Source: JBJXGF01 sp046153015 (GTDB lineage Bacteria; Actinomycetota; Acidimicrobiia; Acidimicrobiales; CAIXPF01). Taken from it: DNA of 14,227 nucleotides. Under the pieces are notes generated by a model that worked only from the letters and a program-made list of their open reading frames with translations, was not told where the DNA came from and made no database searches. The translations under genes and the position numbers were made by a program. Shown in pieces: positions 1-6,274 of this stretch; positions within the stretch are counted from its first letter, which is position 1; each line of letters opens with the position of its first letter. The stretch spans positions 1-14,227 of the forward strand of contig JBJXGF010000305.1 in NCBI GenBank assembly GCA_046153015.1. The letters are read 5' to 3'.

Positions 1-36
1 GTCGGCCGGCGATCGCCACCGACGCCGGGCGACGGG

Positions 37-1101
37 TCACCCAGGCGGGTTGGCCCGCATCTGCTCGGCGGTGAGCGAGTGGAAGTTGAAGTCGCGCCAC
101 TCGCTCGTCACGAGCTTGCCCTTGCCCTGGCCGATGCCGCGGTTGGACCCGGACTGCACGTCCTCCCAGTAGTCCGCCCCCGCTGCGGCCACGTAGCGGG
201 CCGAGGCCCGGTCGTCGGGCCGGTTGGCGTCGGCGGTCACGAGGCGGGCCTTGAACGTGATCCACATCCCGGCGAGGTCACCGGGGTCGATGGCGCCGCG
301 GCCGGTGCTCGGCCAGAAATGGAAGTTGCGGCCGCCGCCGGCGGTGACCGACACCCCGCCGTCGGGCTCACGCCGGACGTCGGCCGCCACGCTGTTGTTG
401 CCGGCGAAGGTCTCGAGGAACGCGTCGCCCTCGACGTCGGTCGAGCGCTGCACCTGACGCCACGTGCCGGTGGAGCGGCTCAGCACCCAGGTCTGCATAT
501 CCCGCAGGTGCACCCGCGTGTTCGTCGCGGGGTTGCCCTCGGCGGTCTCGTAGACGATGCCGTAGCCGGTGATGGCCCGGTAGTTGCGCGCCTCGTTGGC
601 GTCGGCGCTGAGATCGGGCGTCAGCGCCCACGACCAGCCGTCGGGCACGCCGTGGTAGCGGGCCTCGTTGTTGCCCTGCATGTCGCTGATGATCACGTCG
701 AGCGCGCTTCCAGACGCGGGGGGCGCCGCCGGCTGGGTGCTGGTGCTGGTGGTCGGCGTGCTGGTGGTCGGCTGGGTGGTGGTGGTCGGCTGGGTGGTGG
801 TGGTCGGCGCACCGCCCTGCCCCCCGCCGCCCTGCCCTCCGCCGTTACCTCCGCCCGAGCCATGATCGTGGTCGTGATCGTGGTGGCCGTCGTGATCGTC
901 GTGGCCGTCATGATCGTCGTGGCCGTCATGATCGTGGTGATCGTCGTCCGCCGGGGCGGCAATTGGCGCCGATGGTTTGGAAACCGGTCGTTTTGGGCCG
1001 GGATCGGGCGCCCGGCCCCATCCACCGCATCCGCTCAGTGCAACCGCAGCAGCCGCGCTGATCACGAGAAGCCGATGACCTCTCCCCCGAGCTGATCTCA
1101 T
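37..1101 (-). CDS. Secreted lipoprotein with His/Asp-rich segment and uncharacterised C-terminal domain
   Basis: Predicted 354-residue lipoprotein. Residues 1-25 form a lipoprotein signal: basic MRSARGRGHR, a hydrophobic stretch and lipobox LSGC with Cys25 as the lipidation site. Residues 52-81 are almost only His, Asp and Gly (about 14 His), which suggests binding of divalent metal. A Gly/Gln stretch (82-98) and a TTTTQP-type Thr/Pro linker (about 99-128) lead to a globular domain (about 131-354) rich in Trp, Asn and Asp, with a motif near the C-terminus containing ADYWEDV and SEWRDFNFHSL. I recognise this domain only as resembling secreted actinobacterial proteins of unknown function; I cannot name a family. 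ATG start with an AAAGG-type site about 11 bases upstream. It is divergent from the LLM oxidoreductase gene. The coding call is secure; metal binding is inference from composition. Confidence 0.85.
   Translation of the reverse strand: MRSARGRGHRLLVISAAAAVALSGCGGWGRAPDPGPKRPVSKPSAPIAAPADDDHHDHDGHDDHDGHDDHDGHHDHDHDHGSGGGNGGGQGGGGQGGAPTTTTQPTTTTQPTTSTPTTSTSTQPAAPPASGSALDVIISDMQGNNEARYHGVPDGWSWALTPDLSADANEARNYRAITGYGIVYETAEGNPATNTRVHLRDMQTWVLSRSTGTWRQVQRSTDVEGDAFLETFAGNNSVAADVRREPDGGVSVTAGGGRNFHFWPSTGRGAIDPGDLAGMWITFKARLVTADANRPDDRASARYVAAAGADYWEDVQSGSNRGIGQGKGKLVTSEWRDFNFHSLTAEQMRANPPG
770..805 (-). repeat. Two tandem 18-bp units encoding TTTTQP linker repeats
   Basis: Two identical 18-base units (770-787 and 788-805, ggctgggtggtggtggtc on the plus strand) encode consecutive Thr/Gln/Pro repeats in the linker between the His-rich segment and the C-terminal domain of the lipoprotein. 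Degenerate copies continue towards 735. Confidence 0.75.
883..936 (-). repeat. Three tandem 18-bp units encoding the His/Asp repeat
   Basis: Three adjacent 18-base units (883-900, 901-918, 919-936) each read gtggccgtc followed by a variant of atgatcgtc on the plus strand, differing by one or two bases. On the coding strand they give HDHDGH, DDHDGH and DDHDGH, so the His/Asp segment of the lipoprotein grew by in-frame duplication of a six-residue unit. Flanking codons continue the pattern less exactly. Confidence 0.85.
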
Positions 1102-1159
1102 CTCAGAATCCGCCTTTCACCGCGCGCTTGACTTTCGTTACGATTTGGTGACGCTGATG

Positions 1160-1187
1160 ACGATATCGCGCGGATGGGGATACGCAA
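1160..1187 (-). promoter_or_regulatory. Candidate promoter for the His-rich lipoprotein gene
   Basis: On the minus strand TTGCGT (1187-1182) and TATCGT (1165-1160) are separated by 16 bases, a weak -35 and a fair TANNNT -10, about 58 bases upstream of the ATG. Match by eye only. Confidence 0.3.
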
Positions 1188-1197
1188 CACCCCCCAA

Positions 1198-1203
1198 TAC
1201 AAT
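1198..1203 (+). promoter_or_regulatory. Candidate -10 element for the LLM oxidoreductase cluster
   Basis: TACAAT matches the TATAAT consensus at 5 of 6 positions and stands out in very GC-rich sequence, 76 bases upstream of the GTG at 1280. No convincing -35 lies 16-18 bases upstream (the 17-base position reads TGGGGA), so this is a candidate only. Confidence 0.3.
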
Positions 1204-1279
1204 CGGGCGATTCCACCGAGCTTTCTCCCAACGCGTACCGTGGCGGGACGAATCAGGTCGGCGATAGGAAGGGCGCGCG

Positions 1280-2407
1280 GTGAACTTCGAGTTGTTCATG
1301 TATTGCACGATCGGCCGGCGAGCCGAGCTGGAGCGCGGCCTGGCCGGCCTGCAGAACGACCTCTACCAGCGCTTTCTCGCCGAGATCGCCGACTACGTGC
1401 GCACCGCCGACGAGCAGGGCTACGCCGGCTTCGGCCACCCCGAGCACCACCTGCAGATCGAGGGCTTCGAGATCTCGAACGACCCGGTGGCGATGGCCCT
1501 GCACCTCGGGGCCCACTCCCAGCGACTCAAGGTCATGACCGTCGGCTGGGTGTCCACCACCTGGAACCCGCTGCGCGCCGCCGAGCAGATCGCCACCGTC
1601 GACCACATGCTGCGCGGGCGCTTCTCCGTGGGGCTCGTGCGCGGTTACCAGGCCCGCTGGGTGGACAACTACAAGATCAGGAGCGAGCTCTCGGCCGTCG
1701 GCCCGTGGAACAAAGACACCGACGTGGACGACCTCAACCGCGAGCATTTCGCAGAATGGGTCGACATCGTCCTCACCGCATTACGTGAGCCCACGTTCTC
1801 CTATCAGGGGAAGTTCTGGCAGTTCCCGCCGCCCGGCTACGTGAACCCGCACCCACACGGCGTGTACCACGAGTTCGGCCAGGGGGTCGACGCCGACATG
1901 ACCGTGCGCGAGGTCGGCATCGCACCTCGCCCCTACCAGGACCCGCACCCGCAGATCTACGGGGGCTTCACCGCCTCCATGCGCACCGCCCTCTTCTGGG
2001 CGCGGCACAAGGGCCGTCCCATCGTGCTCTCGGGCAACCTCGAGTTCTGCCGCAACCTGTGGGGCCGCTATCGGGAGGAGGCCGCCCGCCACGGACACGA
2101 CGTGAAACCGGGCGAGGAGGCGGCCTGGGGAGGGCTGATGATCTGCGCGCCGACCGACGCCGAGGCGCAGGAGTGGGCCGAGGACATGCGCTGGTTCTGG
2201 GACCGCTGGGCGCTCCCGTTCGGCCAGGGCTATCCGGAGCTCCTGATCGGCAGCCCCGACACGCTCACCCGGCGGATCGAGGAGGCCGCCGCCACGTTTC
2301 CCCTCGAGGAGTGCATGCTGCTCATCCCCCAGGGCATCCACACCCCCAGCCAGATCCACACGTCGCTCGAGCTGTTCTCGACCCAGGTGATGCCGAGGTT
2401 CCAGTAA
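1280..2407 (+). CDS. LLM-class (luciferase-like) flavin-dependent oxidoreductase
   Basis: A 375-residue protein of the bacterial-luciferase-like TIM-barrel family, which oxidises organic substrates with reduced FMN or F420. Family hallmarks: a first strand MNFELFMY, the segment GFGHPEHHLQ (about 51-60) where the luciferase/alkane monooxygenase group carries its conserved histidine(s), the LRAAEQIATVDHMLRGRFSVGLVRGY block (about 98-122) containing the conserved 'A.E....D..S.GR...G...G' pattern, and a C-terminal part with IGSPDTL. Length is normal for the long alkanal-monooxygenase/limonene-monooxygenase-like subgroup. GTG start with GGAAGG (about 1267-1272) 7 bases upstream decides the start. 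Cytoplasmic. It is followed 8 bases later by a second LLM gene, so the two are probably co-transcribed. Substrate unknown; choice between FMN and F420 cannot be made from sequence alone. Confidence 0.93.
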   Translation: MNFELFMYCTIGRRAELERGLAGLQNDLYQRFLAEIADYVRTADEQGYAGFGHPEHHLQIEGFEISNDPVAMALHLGAHSQRLKVMTVGWVSTTWNPLRAAEQIATVDHMLRGRFSVGLVRGYQARWVDNYKIRSELSAVGPWNKDTDVDDLNREHFAEWVDIVLTALREPTFSYQGKFWQFPPPGYVNPHPHGVYHEFGQGVDADMTVREVGIAPRPYQDPHPQIYGGFTASMRTALFWARHKGRPIVLSGNLEFCRNLWGRYREEAARHGHDVKPGEEAAWGGLMICAPTDAEAQEWAEDMRWFWDRWALPFGQGYPELLIGSPDTLTRRIEEAAATFPLEECMLLIPQGIHTPSQIHTSLELFSTQVMPRFQ

Positions 2408-2415
2408 CCCCCGAC

Positions 2416-3150
2416 GTGCTGCTCAGCAGCTTCAGCGCCCGCTGGCCGCAGCTGCGCGACGCCGCGCTCGCCGCGGAGGCGCTCGGCGCGCCCCGGCTCT
2501 GGACGCTCGACCACCTCTCGGGCGCCGCGGTCGGCGCCGCCCACTCGCTCGAATGCTTCGCCGTGCTCGGCGCGCTGGCCGCCGCCACCAGCCGGATCGG
2601 GCTCGGCGCGCTGGTGGCCAACGTCACCAATCGCCCCGCCCCGCTCCTCGCCGCGGCGGCCGCCACCCTGGCCGAGACGAGCGGCGGCCGCTTCACGCTC
2701 GGGCTCGGGGCCGGCGCCCGCCCCGGGAGCCGCTTCGCCCGCGAGCGTGAGGCGCTCGGCCTGCCGGTCCCCGAACCGGCCGCGGCGCGTGCGCTGCTCG
2801 CCTCGGTCGTGGCCGATCTGCGCCGGCTGTGGGGCCCCGACGCGCCGGCCGGCGTGCTGCGCCCCTCGCCGCCGCCGCCGCTCGTGATCGGGGTCAACTC
2901 GTCGTCGCTCGCCGCCGCCGCGGCCGCCCTCGGCCTGCCCGCCGTGGCCCCCGCTGGCCATCCCCGCCTGGAGGAGATCGCCGCGGCGGCGCTCGAGCTG
3001 TGGGCCTACGCCCCGCTGGAGGACGCCTGGCTCGACCCCGCCTCGCCCGAACGGCGGCGCCTGGATCGCGTCGGCGTGGCCCGATTGATCGTGGTGATCC
3101 GCGCGCCCCATCTCGTGACCGACATCGAGCGCGTGGCTCGGCCAACATAG
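2416..3150 (+). CDS. Short LLM-class flavin-dependent oxidoreductase-like protein
   Basis: About 244 residues. The N-terminal two thirds follow the LLM/F420-dependent oxidoreductase pattern: an opening strand and helix with the aromatic segment LWTLDHL, then ATSRIGLGALVANVTNRPAPLLAAAAATLAETSGGRFTLGLGAG split over about residues 57-101, matching the usual 'T.ri.lGt.V......P...A...atld..s.GR..lGlGaG'. The protein is shorter than usual (many members exceed 280 residues): the region between the helix VVADLRRLWG and the final strand RLIVVIRAP is compressed. The frame is open far upstream inside the previous gene, but the homologous N-terminus begins near the GTG at 2416, 8 bases after the previous stop; a GAGG lies about 17 bases upstream, so translational coupling is likely. 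It may be a degenerate partner of the first LLM protein, perhaps without independent activity. Confidence 0.8.
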   Translation: MLLSSFSARWPQLRDAALAAEALGAPRLWTLDHLSGAAVGAAHSLECFAVLGALAAATSRIGLGALVANVTNRPAPLLAAAAATLAETSGGRFTLGLGAGARPGSRFAREREALGLPVPEPAAARALLASVVADLRRLWGPDAPAGVLRPSPPPPLVIGVNSSSLAAAAAALGLPAVAPAGHPRLEEIAAAALELWAYAPLEDAWLDPASPERRRLDRVGVARLIVVIRAPHLVTDIERVARPT

Positions 3151-3155
3151 ACCCG

Positions 3156-4058
3156 ATGCGTAAAGCCCTCCTCGGCGCGGTGGCGGCCGTGGCCCTCGTG
3201 CTGGTTGGCGCCGGCCCGGCCGCGGCCACCTGGTCGATCGTCGCGGTCGACGAAGCAACGGGCGAGGTCGGCGTCGCCGGCGCGGCCTGCGCGAGGGACG
3301 CACCCGACTCGGCGGCCGTGGCGCCCGGCCAGGGGGCGGTCGTGGCCCAGGGCGAGCTGAGCAAGCCGGCGCGCGACGCCGCCCGGGACCTGATCGTGTC
3401 GGGCGCCGGGCCGGCGGAGGTGATCGCCCGCATCACCGACCCGGTGTTCGACCCCTCGGCCGCCCGCCGCCAGTACGCGGTGGCGGTTCGGGGCCAGGGC
3501 GTGGCCGTCCACACCGGGCTCGACGTGCGGCGAGAGGCGTTGAGCGCGCCGGCGTCCGGCGGCGCGGCCAGCGTGCAGGCCGACCAGGTCGAGCTGCCGG
3601 CGGTGGTCGAGCAGGCGGCCGCCGCGTTCGAGCGCTCGAGCGGCGGAGCGGACCGACTGGGCGACCGGCTGCTGCGGGCGCTCGAGGCCGGCTCCGCCGC
3701 CGGCGGCGACCGCCGCTGCGCCAACGACAGCGACCCGCCCACCGCCAAGTCCGCCTTCGTGCTGGTGGCGCGGCCGGAGGACTCAGCGGAGCAGCCGGCC
3801 ATCGCCATCGCCGTCGGGGCGCGCAAGAACCAGAACCCGCTGGTCGAGCTGCGCGAGCGCTACAACGAGGCGCGGCCGGCGGTCTACGGCGACTGCCCCG
3901 GCTGCGACCTGGCCGGGCTCGAGGTGCCGACCCGCACAGCCCAACGCCTCACGGCGGTCGAGATCGGCATCGGCCTGGCGGCGATGGCCGCGTTCGTGGT
4001 GCTGTCGCGCCGGGTCCGCCTGGCCCGCAGCGCCAGCCGCCGCCGCGAGACCGACTGA
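3156..4058 (+). CDS. Exported, membrane-anchored DUF1028 (Ntn-hydrolase-like) protein
   Basis: 300 residues. A signal peptide (MRK plus a hydrophobic core, AAA at 22-24) precedes TWSIVAVDEATGEVGVAGAAC, the characteristic opening of the DUF1028 family, which is assigned to the Ntn-hydrolase superfamily. Further family features are RRQYAVAV...GVAVHTG (about 104-121), GGDRRC (184-189) ahead of the strand SAFVLVARP, and NPLVELRERYNEA (227-239). A predicted TM helix (about 268-284) followed by a strongly basic tail (RRVRLARSASRRR) anchors the C-terminus with the tail inside, so the domain should face outwards. GDCPGC (245-250) could form a disulfide. ATG five bases after the LLM stop, with no clear Shine-Dalgarno, implies coupling to that gene. 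Substrate is unknown in the family; a catabolic hydrolase role is guesswork. Confidence 0.88.
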   Translation: MRKALLGAVAAVALVLVGAGPAAATWSIVAVDEATGEVGVAGAACARDAPDSAAVAPGQGAVVAQGELSKPARDAARDLIVSGAGPAEVIARITDPVFDPSAARRQYAVAVRGQGVAVHTGLDVRREALSAPASGGAASVQADQVELPAVVEQAAAAFERSSGGADRLGDRLLRALEAGSAAGGDRRCANDSDPPTAKSAFVLVARPEDSAEQPAIAIAVGARKNQNPLVELRERYNEARPAVYGDCPGCDLAGLEVPTRTAQRLTAVEIGIGLAAMAAFVVLSRRVRLARSASRRRETD

Positions 4059-4059
4059 C

Positions 4060-4086
4060 GCGGGGCCGCCCCAGGCCCGGCCCCGC
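4060..4086 (+). terminator. Candidate hairpin between the DUF1028 and amidase genes
   Basis: GCGGGGCC (4060-4067) pairs perfectly with GGCCCCGC (4079-4086) around an 11-base loop, immediately after the DUF1028 stop. There is no T-run, so it would be a weak intrinsic terminator at best, or an mRNA-stability hairpin separating the amidase gene from the upstream cluster. Confidence 0.35.
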
Positions 4087-4108
4087 CGGCCCCGTCTAAG
4101 GTCCGCCC

Positions 4109-5563
4109 ATGCGCCTCGACGAGTACGCCGCGTTCGACGGGTTGGGGCTGGCCGAGCTCGTCCGGGCGGGCGAGGTCAGCGCCGGCGAGCTCACCGAGCT
4201 GGCCTGCGCCGCGGCCGAGGCGGTGAACCCGACGCTGAACGGCATCCTCGAGATCTACGACGACGCCGCGCAGGTGGCGGAGGCCGCCGGCCGCCGGGGG
4301 GACGCGGCCCCGTTCCTCGGCGTGCCCACCCTGCGCAAGGACATCGGCGCACGCGAGGCCGGCCGGCTGCAGGAGAACGGCTGCCGCCTCTCGGCGGGGC
4401 TGACCGCCGGCGGGGAGTCGCACCTCATGGCCCGCCTCCGCGCCGCCGGGCTGGCCCTCCTCGGGCGCACCTCGACCTCGGAGCTCGGCATGTCCGGCAC
4501 GGTCGAAACGGCCATCGCCGGCGACACCCGCAACCCGTGGGACCCGACCCGCATCGCCGGCGGCTCCTCCGGGGGCGCGGCCGCCTGCGTGGCGGCGGGG
4601 GTCGTGCCCCTCGCCCACGCCTCCGACGGAGCCGGCTCGATACGCATCCCCGCCGCGCTGTGCGGCACGGTGGGGCTCAAGCCCACCCGGGGGCGGGTGA
4701 CGGCCGGGCCGGCGGCGGGGGCGATCATGTACGGGCTCACCACCGAGCTGGTGGTGAGCCGCTCGGTGCGCGACACCGCCGCGGCGCTCGACGCCGTCGC
4801 CGCCCCGGCGGCCGGCGATCCGTACGTGATCGTGCAGCCCGACGGGCCGTGGCTCGGCCGGTTGAGCGCCCCGCCCGAGCCGCTGCGCATCGGGTGGACG
4901 GCCGAGCCGTGGTGGCCGGGGGCGGCGACCGAGCCGGAGGTGCGCCAGGCCGTCGAGAACGTCGCCGCCCTGCTGGAACGGCTCGGCCACCGGGTCGAGG
5001 CCGCCCCGATGGCCGATCTGGCGCCGGAACGGCTGCTCGAGGCGTTCTGGGCGGTGTGGGCGCTCGGCCAGACCAGCTTCGCCGACGCGTTGGCGCAGCG
5101 CACCGGCCGCCCGCTGAACGCCTCCACGCTGGAGCCGGTGACCCTGCAGGTGGTCGAGGCCGGCCGGCGGGTCAGCGGGCTCGACGTGGAGCACGCCATG
5201 GACGTGTTCAACCGCACCACCCGCCGGGCGGCGCGCTTCCTCGAGCCCTACGACGTGTACCTCACCCCGACCATGCCCAAGGCGCCCGAGCCGCTCGGGG
5301 TGTACGGCTCGAACCTCGACATCCCGATGGCGCTCTGGCAGGAGCGGTTCCTCGCCTACTTCTGCTTCACGCCGTTGTGGAACATCACGGGCCAGCCCGC
5401 TTTGTCGCTCCCGCTGGCCGAGTCCGCCGCTGGGCTGCCTCTCGGCCTGCAATTCGTCGGCCGCTTCGGCGACGAGGCCACGCTGCTCCGCCTCGGGGCG
5501 CAGCTCGAGGAGGCGCAGCCCTGGGCCGGCCGGCGACCGCCCATCCACGCCGCCGCCGGCTGA
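4109..5563 (+). CDS. Amidase-signature (AS) family hydrolase
   Basis: 484 residues, normal length for the amidase-signature family, which hydrolyses C-N amide bonds by a Ser-cisSer-Lys triad. Visible catalytic parts: Lys77 in VPTLRKDIG, the GGSSGG loop (151-156) with cis-Ser153/154, and the nucleophile Ser177 in SDGAGSIRIPA. The GLKPTRGRV block follows, and the C-terminal half has TPTMPKAPEPLG and NITGQPALSLPL, both typical. No signal peptide, so cytoplasmic. ATG with TAAGG (4097-4101) 7 bases upstream. It resembles bacterial amidases similar to AtzF, GatA or 6-aminohexanoate-cyclic-dimer hydrolase, but the gatB/gatC partners are absent here, so a tRNA amidotransferase subunit is unlikely. 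Substrate unknown. It could belong functionally with the LLM oxidoreductases upstream, but that rests on proximity only. Confidence 0.93.
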   Translation: MRLDEYAAFDGLGLAELVRAGEVSAGELTELACAAAEAVNPTLNGILEIYDDAAQVAEAAGRRGDAAPFLGVPTLRKDIGAREAGRLQENGCRLSAGLTAGGESHLMARLRAAGLALLGRTSTSELGMSGTVETAIAGDTRNPWDPTRIAGGSSGGAAACVAAGVVPLAHASDGAGSIRIPAALCGTVGLKPTRGRVTAGPAAGAIMYGLTTELVVSRSVRDTAAALDAVAAPAAGDPYVIVQPDGPWLGRLSAPPEPLRIGWTAEPWWPGAATEPEVRQAVENVAALLERLGHRVEAAPMADLAPERLLEAFWAVWALGQTSFADALAQRTGRPLNASTLEPVTLQVVEAGRRVSGLDVEHAMDVFNRTTRRAARFLEPYDVYLTPTMPKAPEPLGVYGSNLDIPMALWQERFLAYFCFTPLWNITGQPALSLPLAESAAGLPLGLQFVGRFGDEATLLRLGAQLEEAQPWAGRRPPIHAAAG

Positions 5564-5588
5564 ACCCGACCGCTGCGAGCGGCCCCGC

Positions 5589-5939
5589 TCAGTACGTCTC
5601 GAAGCGGGCCCCGAGCTTGGTCATGTCTGCTTGGTCGGTGGTGAGGATGAACGTGCCGAGGCGTTCGGCGACCACGACCAGGTGGGCGTCGACCACGTCC
5701 GAGGTCCCGCTGGCCGCCAGCCGGCGCCCGACGGCCACGGCGTCGTCGAGGGCGTGGACCTCGAAGGAGCGGATCGCGCGAGCGAGGTTGGCCTGACGCG
5801 GCGGGTCCCGCCACACCTGAGCCAGCGCCGGGTGAGTGCTGTGGAGCTCCTCGCCCCGCTCACTGGCCCGCTTGATCAACGCCCAGAGGCGCGAGTTGAC
5901 ACGGCCACCGTCGACGATCAGCGGGCCGGCGTCGAGCAT
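5589..5939 (-). CDS. vapC: VapC-type PIN-domain toxin (ribonuclease)
   Basis: 116-residue PIN-domain protein, expected to be an Mg2+-dependent RNase acting as the toxin of a type II toxin-antitoxin pair. Acidic residues of the PIN core: Asp3 in MLDAGPLI, Asp81 and Asp84 in TSDVVDAHL, and Asp102 in LTTDQAD. The position usually held by a conserved Glu in the first helical region appears to be Gln41 (ALAQVWRDPPRQA); I recall this AQVWR form in actinobacterial PIN proteins, so it need not mean inactivity. The start chosen is the ATG at 5939, whose A is the last base of the vapB stop (TGATG). A GTG one codon earlier would give a 4-base GTGA overlap. A longer open frame exists upstream, but it lies within vapB and lacks PIN similarity. 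Translation is coupled to vapB. Tail-to-tail with the amidase gene, 25 bases apart. Confidence 0.9.
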   Translation of the reverse strand: MLDAGPLIVDGGRVNSRLWALIKRASERGEELHSTHPALAQVWRDPPRQANLARAIRSFEVHALDDAVAVGRRLAASGTSDVVDAHLVVVAERLGTFILTTDQADMTKLGARFETY

Positions 5940-6184
5940 CACCGCTCGACGCCTTGGCGGTCGAGGACCGCATCCGCCCAATCGAGATGCTCGCGATCGA
6001 TCGGGCCTTCGGCCGCTTCCCAGCTCGTGATCAACTCGAGCAGGGCGCCGCTCCGGCGGCGGCGCCTCACCTCGGCCAACAGCGACCGTTTGATGGCCAG
6101 CGTCTTGGTCCCGTCGACCGCCACCAGCTCGGCGAGCGCCGCCTCCATCTCGTCATCGAAGTTGATCGTCGTCTTGCTTGCCAT
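5939..6184 (-). CDS. vapB: VapB-type antitoxin, ribbon-helix-helix DNA-binding
   Basis: 81 residues. The N-terminal half fits the short VapB/DUF2191-like ribbon-helix-helix pattern: a beta strand KTTINFDDE (4-12), a first helix, then a second helix carrying GTKTLAIKRSLLAEVRRRRR (25-44). This part should dimerise, bind the operator and autorepress. The acidic, helical C-terminus (about 50-81, with DREHLDWADAVLDRQ) would wrap the VapC active site. It precedes vapC and overlaps it by one base, the standard antitoxin-first order. No Shine-Dalgarno is visible before the ATG; a -10 element lies only 6 bases upstream, suggesting a leaderless mRNA. Confidence 0.88.
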   Translation of the reverse strand: MASKTTINFDDEMEAALAELVAVDGTKTLAIKRSLLAEVRRRRRSGALLELITSWEAAEGPIDREHLDWADAVLDRQGVER

Positions 6185-6190
6185 ATGGGT

Positions 6191-6219
6191 ATGGTACGCG
6201 GACTAGCTAAGTACGGCAA
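6191..6219 (-). promoter_or_regulatory. vapBC promoter, apparently leaderless
   Basis: On the minus strand TTGCCG (6219-6214) and TACCAT (6196-6191) are exactly 17 bases apart, each matching its consensus at 4 of 6 positions. The -10 ends 6 bases before the vapB ATG, so transcription should begin at or next to the A of the start codon. The spacer holds the palindrome TAGCTA (6204-6209), and GTACG occurs twice (6194-6198, 6211-6215), a plausible setting for VapB autoregulation. Confidence 0.55.
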
Positions 6220-6246
6220 CCAAGCCGGCCGGCCGACGCCTCGGGC

Positions 6247-6274
6247 CCCGCTCAGCGGTTCGGCGCAAAGCGGG
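6247..6274 (-). terminator. Candidate hairpin downstream of the VOC gene
   Basis: CCCGCT (6247-6252) pairs with AGCGGG (6269-6274) directly after the VOC stop codon, around a 16-base loop. The competing inner palindrome CCGCTCAGCGG (6248-6258) also exists. There is no T-run, so function as a terminator is uncertain. Confidence 0.25.

Noticed and set aside
8..17. GGCGATCGCC palindrome resembling the cyanobacterial HIP1 octamer
   Set aside because: A single copy, expected by chance in GC-rich DNA, and nothing else suggests a cyanobacterium.
883..936. Tandem 18-bp units considered as a CRISPR-like or intergenic regulatory repeat
   Set aside because: There are no spacers, and the units are in frame and encode the DDHDGH repeat of a secreted protein.
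79..1095. A 338-codon plus-strand open frame opposite the lipoprotein gene
   Set aside because: It is Val/Gly/Arg low-complexity sequence mirroring the His/Asp and Thr/Pro repeats; the minus-strand product has a signal peptide, a lipobox and a ribosome site.
1128..1156. TTGACT as a -35 for the LLM cluster
   Set aside because: The -35 match is good, but 16-18 bases downstream there is only ACGCTG-like sequence with no TANNNT element.
3884..5548. A 554-codon minus-strand open frame opposite the amidase gene
   Set aside because: The plus strand encodes a complete amidase with all catalytic motifs; the antisense frame is Arg/Gly/Ala/His-rich with no recognisable domain, as expected from GC-rich codon third positions.
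6224..6233. GCCGGCCGGC palindrome upstream of the vapB -35
   Set aside because: Simple GC palindromes are frequent at this base composition; no paired site or spacing suggests a function.
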